Assembly (NCBI RefSeq): GCF_027595985.1
Contig: NC_073302.1
Location: 14,636,311-14,700,310 of the forward strand
Source of the DNA: Sorex araneus
Taxonomy: Eukaryota > Chordata > Mammalia > Eulipotyphla > Soricidae
DNA: 64,000 bases
Reading direction: 5' to 3'
Below the pieces are notes generated by a model. The model was given only the letters and a program-made list of their open reading frames with translations. It did no database searches and was not told the origin of the DNA. Position numbers and translations under genes: made by a program. Shown here one piece after another: positions 54,741 through 64,000 of the stretch (positions within the stretch are counted from its first letter, which is position 1; the number at the start of each line of letters is the position of its first letter).

Positions 54741-55945
54741 TTTATAGTTTCATTTACAGTTTTATAGTTGAAAGTTCCAACCTCCAAAGTATCCAAGATC
54801 TACCACCTCTTTCCTTACTTCACTTCTAGTTGACCTCTTATTCTAGCATACTTGTGCTATTTTTGATTCTCCATTCACTTACAATTAAAGATATTGATTT
54901 GATCACAACAGCGAGAATAATCTTAATGGGAGCAAGGTTTGCACCCAGTGTCAGACAATTAATAAGGAGACTCTGTCACACATATGAGTAGCTGTTTGGA
55001 GTAAAAGAACCTCCAAACGAAGTTTCAGAATGACCACTCTACATATTCTGGATAGCTATCACATTTACTTACTCCTGACTTTTGATCTAGGGTTCTTTCC
55101 ATACAAATTTAGGCAAGTAAAATAATTAACTAAACTTCACAGAGTAAGACAATAGGGAATAGTGGGAACACTGGCTTTCTGGGAAGCATATGGCCTGTTG
55201 CCGTGCAGGAAAATACATCATAGAATAGATTTGTTTCCAACTCTCATTATGCCTTTGTTGCCACATTAAATCTCTCAGTAAAAACTCCAACACATTTATA
55301 AAAGGTTTGCTTCATTTACATGGAATAAAGTTGCATCACAGTTTTGATGAAAAAGTCATAATGATCATTTAACTCAGTCTCCATTTAAAATATTTTTTAT
55401 AGCCATCAATCTTAACTCAAACCTTTTCAGTGATAGAAAAATTCCCTACCATACCACTAAACATGTTTGACTAAGAGACATCCCTCATCATTAAAATTCC
55501 CTTTATTAAAGCCAAATATCTTTGTACCTACAGGCAGGGAGTTGGGGGGGTGTATTTTTACCTTTGGAGTCAAATAAGAGTGAATTTTATCCCTCTTAAA
55601 ATTGACAACTTTTGGAGTATGTAAAAAATGGTTTGCATGCTCTTAACTTTTTTCTCATCTCCCTTACCCATTCCTCATATAATATATGATGTACATCTGG
55701 CTGGTATGTTCAAAACGATAAGGAAAAGTTCCTCCAAACCAAAATAGCTCTTCTGATAGTCCATCTTCATGTCTAAAATTAATTCAAGGTGCTAAAATAT
55801 TCCAAGAGATGTCAAAAGAAGTGGAAGGAAGGTTGCGAAAGGAAACATGGGGAGGGTATTTGAAGATAATATTAATAATAATGACATCTAACATTCATCA
55901 AAATCCTATACTATACAAAAAACTCTGCTGAAACCTAGATATATA
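54741..55945. other. AT-rich unique DNA
   Basis: No gene, RNA or repeat is recognised in this 1.2 kb. Confidence 0.45.
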
Positions 55946-55954
55946 TATGCACAT

Positions 55955-56110
55955 ATATAATATTACATTCAATACTCATTATTACCTCAAGAGATGGGCA
56001 ATCTGCTTCCATTTCATATACTAAAAATTGAGCTTCACTGATTTTTATTAACCTGCTTAAGACTAGAACTTGGACTTAATCCCCAACTCTCTATTTCTAA
56101 AGTCAGTGTT
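55955..56110 (-). mobile_element. MIR relic
   Basis: CAATACTCATTATTACCTCAAG, then CAAGACTAGAACTTGGAC...-like text (56061-56080) and TAAAGTCAGTGTTCTT, keeps antisense MIR order. Confidence 0.6.
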
Positions 56111-56815
56111 CTTACCTACCTTCGTGGTACAAAACCCTGAAAATGTACTCGAGTTTGGACTAACACAGTTGGGTGCAAAGTCTACTGACTAGACTTTTAC
56201 ATATTATCTCTGTGCCTCTGTTGTCTCTGTTTACTACAACTCCAACTTCTGCTCAATTTTTCTCCTGTTTGTTTTTATTTCCATATGAGAAACCAATTTC
56301 TAGTAAGAACCAGTCTCCTATTCAAAACTTATTGGGGTTCTCATTGGCTAAAGGAGGAAAATGGGTAAATTATTTTACATAAAAAAAAGAACTTTTCTGG
56401 AAACACTCACCATCTTCCCCAACCTATCTTTTTCTATCCCTCCAGCACCAAATATAACAGGCAGGCACATGCCCTAGGAAACTGATGTAGCCTCTCTTGC
56501 CTTTTTGCTTTTCTTTCTACCTTGAGTGGATTTTTCTCCCCAGGGAAATCATACATAATTTTCAAATCAGCTCAAATGATCCTCCTCTGTTTATTCTCAG
56601 CCTATACCAGAACTAATATGTCCTTCCTCCGGATCCCTATCCATGTTCGTCCATATTTTAATCACTCTAATTCCTTCTGCTAAGATCCAAATGTCTCTCT
56701 ACCCCTCTACCCCAAGCCCATCTATTTGTTTCCTAATATCCAGGGTAATGGTGTTGTAAGGTAGGGTCTTTGGAAAGTGATTACAGTGCCCTCAAAAATG
56801 CTCCCAGTTCTTTTA
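56111..56815. other. unique C/T-rich DNA
   Basis: No supported feature. Confidence 0.45.
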
Positions 56816-56821
56816 TAAAGC

Positions 56822-56985
56822 TCTCACCTGAGAAAAAGTGTAGCAGGGGAGGTGCCTGCCTAACATACAGCTGACAAGCAGTCCTAACTCCATGTCACAT
56901 AGTCGCCGGAGCATTACCAGGAGTGATCCCCGAGTGAAAAGCCAGAAATAACCTGTGAGCAGAGTTGGGTGTGGTTCATGCGCAC
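56822..56985 (+). mobile_element. SINE-P relic
   Basis: GGGAGGTGCCTGCCTAACATAC, GGAGCATTACCAGGAGTGATCC and AAGCCAGAAATAACCTGTGAGC are ordered as a decayed sense SINE-P. Confidence 0.65.
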
Positions 56986-57021
56986 TGCCCTTCCACTCCA
57001 CCCTACTCTCATTAAAAAGAT

Positions 57022-57447
57022 CAGAGATAATACGAGACTGATATCCAAGGACAGTAGTCACAAGGGCTAGAAATATTGCCTCATAGTTGGAAGCCCTGTC
57101 TCATGAGCTGGGAGAGAAAGCAGCTGGAATAGAGAAGGGATCACTGAGACGTGATGGTTGGAGAAATCGTTCGAGATGGGAGATGTGTGCTGAGAGGAGA
57201 TAAAAGACCAAACGTGATAACCTCTCAGTATCTGTATTGCAAACCATAATGCCCAAAAGTAGAGAGTATGGGGGAAGTTGTCTGCCATGGTGGCAGGGAG
57301 AGGGTTGGAAAGGGGGTAGGGGCTACTGGGGACATCGGTGATAGAGAATGTACACTGGTGTTGGGATGGGTGTTTGATCATTGTATGATTGAAACTCAAA
57401 CATGAAAGCTTGTAACTGTATCTCACAGTGATTCAATAAAAAAAAAT
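57022..57447 (+). mobile_element. L1 3' end, sense
   Basis: It starts ACGAGACTGATATCCAAGGACAG, as in 21450-21475, and runs through the family's 3' untranslated region to AACTGTATCTCACAGTGATTCAATAAA and an A-run. Confidence 0.92.
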
Positions 57448-57629
57448 CAGACAATGGGATTCTATAAATGAGCTCTCTTAGGAGATTATGCCATACGTGG
57501 GTACATTATACCATATCTGGGAAAAATCCAGAAAAGCCTCTATCTTACCACACTAGAACCCTGACATCAGATTTCCCGCTTCTAGAACTGAACTGAGAGG
57601 GAAAAGAGAAGTTTGTGTTTCTTTGTTAT

Positions 57630-57843
57630 TTGTTTGTTTTTGATTTTTTGAGGGCAGATGGCACACATGGTGGTATTCAGGGCTTACTCCTTGCTTTGCA
57701 CTCAGGAATTACTCCTGGCACTACTGGGGGTGGGATGGGGGGTGCGGTGTTTGGGGGAGGGTCATTTAGGACGCCAGGGTTGGAATCAGGCTCAATCCTA
57801 TGCAAAGCAAACACCTATCCTCTGTACTATGGCTTCTGCCCAA
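57630..57843 (-). mobile_element. SINE-P copy, older subtype
   Basis: CTTTGCACTCAGGAATTACTCCTGGC, CTATGCAAAGCAAACACC and GTACTATGGCTTCTGCCC in antisense order. An extra G-rich insert (57725-57765) enlarges it. Confidence 0.82.
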
Positions 57844-57893
57844 ATTTGTGTTTAAAAGTTACCCATTTTTGTTCCTGGAGTGCAGGAGAGGGC

Positions 57894-57960
57894 CAGCCCT
57901 AATGAACTAAAACTCTGTGTTTATAGCAGCCCTAATGAACGAAGACACTCTGTTTACATG
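57894..57960 (+). repeat. 33-bp imperfect tandem duplication
   Basis: CAGCCCTAATGAAC occurs at 57894-57907 and 57927-57940, each followed by ACTCTGTGTTTA-like or ACTCTGTTTACA. Confidence 0.8.
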
Positions 57961-58950
57961 CTGCTTTTAAAATGTGAATTACTTGAAAAGAAGTGACTCA
58001 TTTCAGTCATTACATTTTTATTTGAAGCATATATTACAGTGCCTTGCACATTAACAAAAATGAGATTAACACTACGTGCAAGGTGCAAGGCACGTGAGGT
58101 GTCGCACCATTACAGTGCCTCGTGATGGACCATACACAAAAGCAGAAAGGGGAGGCTTCCCTCCTCCACATCAATCAACATCGTATTAATTGTGATGGAT
58201 TCCATTTGCCACGAGACAAAAGTCCTTAAATTGTTTGCATTTGGATATAAAGATGCCCTTCTGCATTCAACGAGCAGAAAATCAAATTAGATGCCCTGTC
58301 ATTATTACCACCGCTGTCCTTATGGCCATGATGATGAATATGAGATTTTTATCATTTTTATTATCTTTAGCAAATGATTTTTCTTTTGTTTCCCCAGAGC
58401 TTCCAGGAAGCGCCGTCAGTGTGTATGCCTGCGTGTGTACTTTCAGCTGTCCCGTCTTGCTCTGACACTTCTGCCAAGGTGCTGTGAGGAGAGGGAGAGG
58501 GGAAGCGAAGGTAAAGGCTGACCTTGGTTCTTGGTTCCTGCTGCCTAAAGACGTCCCTGGCTGCTGCCAGCCTGTCTCTCCCTCTCCTGCACTCAAGGCC
58601 ACCATTGATCAGCTTGCTGAGCGCTTTACAGCTGCAGCCTTGGATTGGGTTCCCAGGAATTGATTGCAGTCCGTTCCCAGCAGATTGAGCTCCATCGACT
58701 TCTCTCCCAGTTTCACCAATGGGCAAATGACTCCCCCTCTTTTAATTACTCCTGTAGGCCTTCTTCAAATTAGCTAGGGCGCAGTTTGGTGTGTGTGTGA
58801 GAGAGAAAGGTAATGAGAAAGAGAAAAAAAAAAGGTGCAAAAATCAAGCAATTCTCCCCTGAGTAAGGTGCTGTCCACGTGTGCCAGAAAACTGGGTCGC
58901 ATTTGTTCATCGTGAATCTACTATGTGTATTATCAGATGATTTGATTAGA
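57961..58950. promoter_or_regulatory. repeat-free block, candidate conserved noncoding element
   Basis: This 1-kb block has no recognisable repeat, unlike its flanks. It has balanced base composition and dense homeodomain- and octamer-like words: TATTAATTG near 58186, TTTGCATTTG near 58237 and TTAATTACTCC near 58741. It also contains TGATTGATCA-like text. It carries no long conserved frame or splice-bounded exon that I can support. The call rests on appearance alone. Confidence 0.3.
58039..58093. repeat. 11-bp inverted repeat
   Basis: GTGCCTTGCAC (58039-58049) is the reverse complement of GTGCAAGGCAC (58083-58093). ATTACAGTGCCT recurs near 58109-58120. Confidence 0.85.
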
Positions 58951-58959
58951 GTATCAACC

Positions 58960-59085
58960 ATCAAGTTGAGTTTGAGACCCAACTCAGCCAACTAATTTAA
59001 TACGTTTGGCAAGTTATTGCATATAACTAGGACTCAGTTTCATAACTATAAATGAGAAAATTAGTAAGACAACTTTAATAACTAT
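58960..59085 (+). mobile_element. MIR relic
   Basis: GAGACCCAACTCAGCCAACTAATTT, GGCAAGTTATTGC and GACTCAGTTTCATAACTATAAATGAG keep sense MIR order. Confidence 0.7.
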
Positions 59086-59184
59086 CAACACACGTAAAGA
59101 CAACTTTAATAGCTATAAACATATTTAAATATAAATGAAACCATTACCGCTACCACAAATATGATGAGGACAAAGATGGTGATG

Positions 59185-59360
59185 AGAGTTGGCATTTATT
59201 GACCATTTAGAAGTGCTAAACATTACATTATGATGAATGTTTTGCAGACATTATTACTTAATTTTTAAAATAATTGTATCACATAACACATGGCAAACAT
59301 CTTTTCCTTTTTTAAAATTGAAGAAAATAATAAAACAAGGTTATACTCTTCATACTAGGT
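59185..59360 (-). mobile_element. MIR relic
   Basis: TGGCATTTATTGACCATTTAGAAGTGCTAAACATTACATTATG is the antisense MIR 3' end. The rest is weak. Confidence 0.5.
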
Positions 59361-59620
59361 GCCAAACTCAGGTGTTTATGGACCCAAAAGCTTTATTATA
59401 TGCTGTTCATATAAAATACCGAACAGCTAACAAACTATGCTCATGTCAATTTCCTTAATTTTATATTCAGCTTTGCTGTTATCTTTGTGCGTGGTAGAAG
59501 ACACATTTGATATAGGCTTTTGGGTTTGATATTCATGGGATTTAAAAGTTCCAATTCTTGTTCCTTCTCAATATCAAAGGAAGGTCTACTCTTTCAGTAT
59601 TTACATATTTACATCTCTTG

Positions 59621-59673
59621 TAAAAACAGCTGTCATTTTACATATAGGAGGCATGGAATGACAGCTGTTTTTA
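59621..59673. repeat. 17-bp perfect hairpin
   Basis: TAAAAACAGCTGTCATT (59621-59637) pairs perfectly with 59657-59673 across a 19-base loop. No transposon with these ends is recognised. Confidence 0.92.
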
Positions 59674-59724
59674 CCTTGCATATCATTCTCATCAAGGCTT
59701 CAAGATTGTGTAGTGATTGATTCA

Positions 59725-59895
59725 CAGATTATCTGAATCAAAATATCCTGCATAGTTACTCAAAAACATCCCTGGTTTCTCACCCCTATCTTCAGCCCTC
59801 CTTGAGAATTCCTGAAACAGATACCAAGGATCTGTATTTAAAGTGGTCTCTTGTGATTCCTGGATTCACTAATGTTTAAGAACCACTGTGACAAA
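59725..59895 (+). mobile_element. MER5A-like hAT relic
   Basis: AATCAAAATATCCTGCATAGTTAC near 59736 and CTAATGTTTAAGAACCACTGTG at 59870-59891 match MER5A ends. The AAGAACCACTG terminus is typical of hAT-Charlie elements. Confidence 0.6.
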
Positions 59896-59954
59896 TTTAT
59901 GTTTTAGCCAGAACTTGGTATCAGGTGAGTATATCACCCTCATCTTTTGTTAAT

Positions 59955-60310
59955 TTTTAAAAATTAATTGAGGGTTGTGACCTGCAATATTATTAATGTT
60001 GGTTTCCCATATGTATGATTCCAACACTGCTAGTATCGCAAGTGTACCCACGGACCTCCCCTCAAGGATCCCAATGCCCTTCCCTCTCCACCCCTTCCTC
60101 CTCACCCAAACTCAGCTATGTGGATCAGTTTCATATAGTGTTGCCTTTAGTCTGTTGTGACTCTCTTGATGTGTTTAGAAGAGATCACTCTACAGCTATT
60201 TTTTCCTTCTGACTGATGTTACTCAGCATCATAGCTTCTAGTTTCATTTATGTCGTGGAAAATTCCACCATCTTGTTCTTTCTTAGAGATGCATATCATT
60301 CCACTGAACA
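59955..60310 (-). mobile_element. old L1 3' end, antisense
   Basis: TTCTGACTGATGTTACTCAGCATCATAGCTTCTAGTTTCATTTATG is antisense ORF2 end, with a C-rich 3' untranslated region at 60040-60115. Confidence 0.65.
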
Positions 60311-60546
60311 CCATTCTCTTCTCACTCACCCCAGCAGTGCCTACATGTCACCATCTTCTTAGAGTACTCACCTTTTGTCATCTAAATCCTTGGTTATCTA
60401 GTTATCATTTTTTTCTCACATTTCCTTGTCCCCCAACACTTGCTACCTTGTACTCAACTTCACTAAGTAAATGAGACCCAGTCTCAGAAGATAAATCATG
60501 GTTTCTTGACTAACTCTTATTTGATGAAAGCAAGTATAATTGGGGT
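60311..60546. other. unique DNA
   Basis: Nothing recognised. Confidence 0.4.
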
Positions 60547-60558
60547 TAAATTGTTGTT

Positions 60559-60800
60559 GAACTGGAGCAATAGCACAGCAGGTAGGGCATTTGCCTTACA
60601 CGCGGTTGACCCGGGTTTGATTCCTCTTTCTCTCTTGGAGAGCCAGGCAAACTACCAAGAGTATCCCGCCTGCATGGCAGAGCCTGGCAAGCTACCTATG
60701 GTGTATTTGTTATGACAGAAACAGTAACAACAAGTCTCAGAATTAAAGACGTTACTGGTGCCCCCTCGAACAAATCGATGAGAGTGCTTCAGTGTAGTGC
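60559..60800 (+). mobile_element. SINE-R copy with 12-bp target-site duplication
   Basis: TAAATTGTTGTT at 60547-60558 and 60801-60812 flanks it. Head ACTGGAGCAATAGCACAGC, B box GGGTTTGATTCC, leader-like body, and tail CGAACAAATCGATGAGAGTG with CTTCAGTGTAGTG. Confidence 0.95.
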
Positions 60801-60812
60801 TAAATTGTTGTT

Positions 60813-61110
60813 AGTGAAACTCCTTACTGCAACCAAAACACCTCAGATTTCTCCCTCTCCTGTCTTGTCCTCTAGTACTTTTTCCTTCACATTCAATGTA
60901 TAAAGAAATATTTTTGAGGGTTTGTTAACTCAGTATGCTATGTACCTTATGGGGGAACTAGATGATGGAGGGTTAACATGGGCATTTGTTTCTGCATGTA
61001 TTAGTGAATCATTCGCTAGATTGCAGGGACCAGTACTTTGTTGGTAAGGTTCCCTAATCAAAATTAATCCTATAGATCAAGAGTCTCCCAACCATGACCC
61101 CCAGCATGCA
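60813..61110. other. unique DNA
   Basis: Nothing recognised. Confidence 0.4.
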
Positions 61111-61111
61111 T

Positions 61112-61210
61112 CAAACCTGGATGCGGATGCGTACTGAAAAGATAACCAAATACACAAGAGATGGGAACCTGATCAAGAGTGAAGCCAGATCAATCACTAA
61201 GATTTGGGAG
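61112..61210 (+). repeat. Local repeat, copy 1
   Basis: TCAAACCTGGATGCGGATGCG to GATTTGGGAG. The last 46 bp (61164-61209) are identical to 61952-61997. Similarity starts and stops abruptly relative to copy 2. Confidence 0.9.
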
Positions 61211-61422
61211 TCACTCACCTGTTTGATACAGCAAGGTCTATTGGGATAGACTTTGCTTCCTCTAGAAGCCACAGTTCTCAATTTTAGTTATTGCTCTTTC
61301 CAAAAACTCTTAATGATCTTGTTCTTGCATATCATATGTGGTGGTTTTTATGCTACAAATATAAAAACAGGGTAGAACAGTTGTCACAGACACTAAAGGA
61401 CCAAATGTCACAAAAATCCACA

Positions 61423-61617
61423 CCAAGGCTGGAGAGATAGTATGGGAGATAAGGCACTTGCCTTGCGGGCAGCCAACCCAGAGCATCTCATCTCATCATC
61501 AATTTGAGGCATCTCATCTGGTCCCCAGAGCACCACTAAGAGCGATTCTTAAGTGCAGAGCCAGAAGTAATCCTGATCATCACCAGGTTTAGAAGCCAAA
61601 CAACCAAGCAAAAAGCC
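61423..61617 (+). mobile_element. SINE-P copy, with internal duplication
   Basis: AAGGCTGGAGAGATAGTATGG, CTTGCCTTGCGGGCAGCCAACCC, and CTCATCTGGTCCCCAGAGCACC. GCATCTCATCTCATC is followed later by GGCATCTCATCTGG, a small duplication in the body. Confidence 0.88.
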
Positions 61618-61902
61618 CCAACTAATCACTATCTGGAAAAGCCAACCCCTGATGTAGATAATCCAGTCATTGGTACAGAAAAAAAAAATCTTGTGGATTA
61701 GATATTAGACAGGAAGATTTCATAGTCCTCCCATTGGAAGACTTGAAGCATCCTACTTTTACTCTCATCCTCTCATCCAAAAGAAAGGGCAATCCATTTT
61801 GCCTCAGATTGTAGGCAAGGGGAATTTTGAAGCAGAACCAGTATTTCCTTGCAGAAAATAACCTAGATTCCTCCTTGGTTTTTGGACACACGATAGGCAG
61901 AC

Positions 61903-62000
61903 TCAAACCTGGATGCATACTGAAAAAAAATGGCCAAATCCACAGGAGACAGGAACCTGATCAAGAGTGAAGCCAGATCAATCACTAAGATTTGGGAAAG
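61903..62000 (+). repeat. Local repeat, copy 2
   Basis: TCAAACCTGGATGCATACTG to GATTTGGGAA. It lacks a GCGGAT segment of copy 1 and has extra A residues, but is identical for the final 46 bp. Confidence 0.9.
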
Positions 62001-63355
62001 AGCGGTAACTGGAACTGAGCAGTGTGGCTCTTAGAAGAAGAAGCCAGAAGTAACAAATTTGGAGAATTAGACTAAAGGGACCTGTAGGTCAGTCTGCTTC
62101 TAATACATTGTGGTTTGTGAGTTTGGTATTGCCTTTTAGGTTGCACTTAGAGGGCTTTCTATGCCCATTCTTGAGTAAGATGCTGCTCAGAATAATCTGA
62201 ATTGCCAAAGAAGATGTACATGAGATCTGTGTAACAAGAAAGATGTCTCATCTATTTTTAATTTATCAGGTCTGTTTTCTTCTTTAAGATAAGAATCATC
62301 TGATAACACCTCATATGCAGGTGATTTCTGTGGGCAAACAAGTACCTTGTCTTCAGCAAAAACAAAATATCTTAAAAGGATATGTAAGATTCATAAAGCT
62401 GGTCTGAATCTTGGTTCAATTATAATCTTAGCTCACAGTTCTAAATATTTTTTCTTGTCTGTGAGATGCATGACTGACTTTAAAAAGAATAGACACATGT
62501 GTACATGACATTCAGAAATACATGAGAAATGTGTTTTCTACATAATAAAAGGCTATGCAAATGTGAGCCATCACTGTTACTTTTGCATTAGAACAAACCA
62601 CAGTAGGCCTACAGAGTGAGTTATCTATGAAAGATCCCTGAAAATAACTGCCTTGATTACCCTATTGAATAGAGAGAATTCAGAACTCTCTTTAAGATAT
62701 TGGAGAATGCCTGTCAAAATAGACTTTATATTTAGTGTAATTGACACTGAGGAAATCCTTGAGCATAACTCAACACCAGATCCAACTTCTTCCAAAGATG
62801 ATTCCTTGTCAGAGACATTAGAACAATAACATCTTTATGGAAGTGCATGTCAATTTTTTTGCTCATTAAAAGAAAAACAGATATCAGATATGTGACTCAA
62901 TCATCTAAGAGTTCCAACACAGAGTCAAATTTTATACCAATTACTACAATGTACAAGGCTAGAAAGGCCTACATTGGGGCTAGGATGTCCATAGCAGTGC
63001 TATTTGCAGAGATGTAACAATACTAATATCTAACTTTCCTGCAACAGTTGAAGGAATAAACTGTAAGTGTACTTAGCAAGATGAGCCTGATAGAGGTTAT
63101 AGGTTTAAGCAGGGAATTGTATCCAATGAAGCAGCTCAGAGAGAGAAAATGGGTAATGCCCAAATGACGGAGGTCAATGACCAGTAGAATGAACAAGATT
63201 AGGGAGTTTTGTCATCTAGAAAGAACCAAGTCACTAATCTCTTATTGATGCAGGAGTAGTGACTGTGTGTCTGTGTTTGTCCGCAATTCTAGGGTTCTTT
63301 AGTATTTTCAAGAATGAACTTTTAAGTAATAAACATGTTCAGGCTCAGAGAGAGA
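62001..63355. other. AT-rich unique DNA
   Basis: No gene or repeat is firmly recognised. GTCCATAGCAGTGCTATTTGCAG near 62988 faintly resembles L1 ORF2 text. Confidence 0.4.
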
Positions 63356-63361
63356 GAACAG

Positions 63362-64000
63362 AAAAGGTTCACTCAACATGATACTCTCTGTGTCCATCCA
63401 TTTATAAGCAAATTTCACAACTTCGTTTTTTTTAATAGCTATATAGTATTCCATTGCATAGATATATCATGGTTTCTTTATTCAGTCTTCTGTTCTCAGA
63501 TGCTCAGGTTGTTTCTATATACCAACTATTGTGAATAGTGCCACAATGAACATGGAAGTGCAGATGGCATCTCTACTATGTGTTTTTGCATCACTACCCA
63601 TCTCCTCTGTCCTTGCCCCCCTCAGGACTCCCTGCCTAGGGTTCATTTCTAGAAGTGTTATTGTAGGTCATATGGAAGGTCAATTTCTAGTGTTTTTGAG
63701 AAATGTTCATATCATTTCCCGTAAAGGCTGGACTAGTTGACATTCCCACCAATAGTGAATTAGTGGGAATTGGTGGGAATGACAAAGGGTAGATTCCTTT
63801 TCTCCCCACATCTGTGCCAGCACTGATTGTTCTTGTTCTTTGTGTACCAGTCTCTGTGGTGTGAGATGATATTTCATGTTGTTGGTGCCAGTTTTTGTGG
63901 TGTGAGATGATATTATCAGTGATGATCTCATTGTTGCAATTTTGAGTTGCATCTCCCTGATAATTAATGATGTGGAGCACGTTTTCATGTGCCGTTTGGT
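63362..64000 (-). mobile_element. L1 ORF2 C-terminus, antisense, runs off window
   Basis: TTCACTCAACATGATACTCTCTG, TAGTATTCCATTGCATAGATATATC, and GTTGCATCTCCCTGATAATTAATGATG match antisense ORF2. It lacks a 3' untranslated region and poly-A at its left edge, so that end was lost by rearrangement. A 41-bp tandem duplication (CCAGTCTCTGTGGTGTGAG at 63847, repeated at 63888) lies inside. Confidence 0.9.

Overview
The window is mammalian nuclear intergenic DNA with no functional protein-coding gene that I can support. Its repeats point to a shrew, most likely the common shrew Sorex araneus. About two dozen copies of a tRNA-headed SINE with a poly-A tail share a head beginning GGGGCTGGAGCGATAGCACA. 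About ten copies carry the same head on a different body with an ACAGTG-type tail. An RTE-clade LINE closely resembles RTE elements of strongylid nematodes. From memory (not checked), an RTE called RTE1_Sar was reported as horizontally transferred between parasitic nematodes and S. araneus (Dunemann & Wasmuth 2019, Mobile DNA).

I use working names. SINE-P is the tRNA-headed, poly-A-tailed SINE. SINE-R has the same head, a body matching the RTE 5' leader, and a tail matching the RTE 3' end. Mini-RTE is RTE leader joined to RTE tail, with no tRNA head and no coding region.

Layout. 1-12 kb: SINE-P, SINE-R, MIR and MER20 relics in AT-rich unique DNA. 12.1-14.85 kb: an internally deleted and locally inverted RTE on the minus strand, with a SINE-P inserted. 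18.9-24.2 kb: copies of an LTR-like family, one split by an L1 that is itself split by a twin-primed L1. 25-33 kb: SINEs, L1 tails, an RTE tail and a mini-RTE. 34.9-35.2 kb: a long TTTC/TTCC tract. 37.2-42.5 kb: a young antisense L1, two mini-RTEs and two ancient antisense L1s. 43.06-46.6 kb: a nearly full-length but mutated RTE on the plus strand. 47.7 kb: the 5' half of a tRNA-Leu gene. 48.9-57.8 kb: SINEs, short L1 tails and a 3' RTE fragment. 57.9-58.95 kb: a repeat-poor block that may be a conserved regulatory element. 59-64 kb: MIR, MER5A, old L1, a local 46-bp exact repeat and an L1 running off the end.

Together the repeats suggest an RTE parasitised by two kinds of non-autonomous element. 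Mini-RTEs look like direct deletion derivatives. SINE-Rs look like a SINE-P head fused to RTE leader and tail. The SINE-R tail spans the last codons of the RTE reading frame, because this RTE has almost no 3' untranslated region. Both routes are readable here because parent, intermediates and SINE lie in one window.
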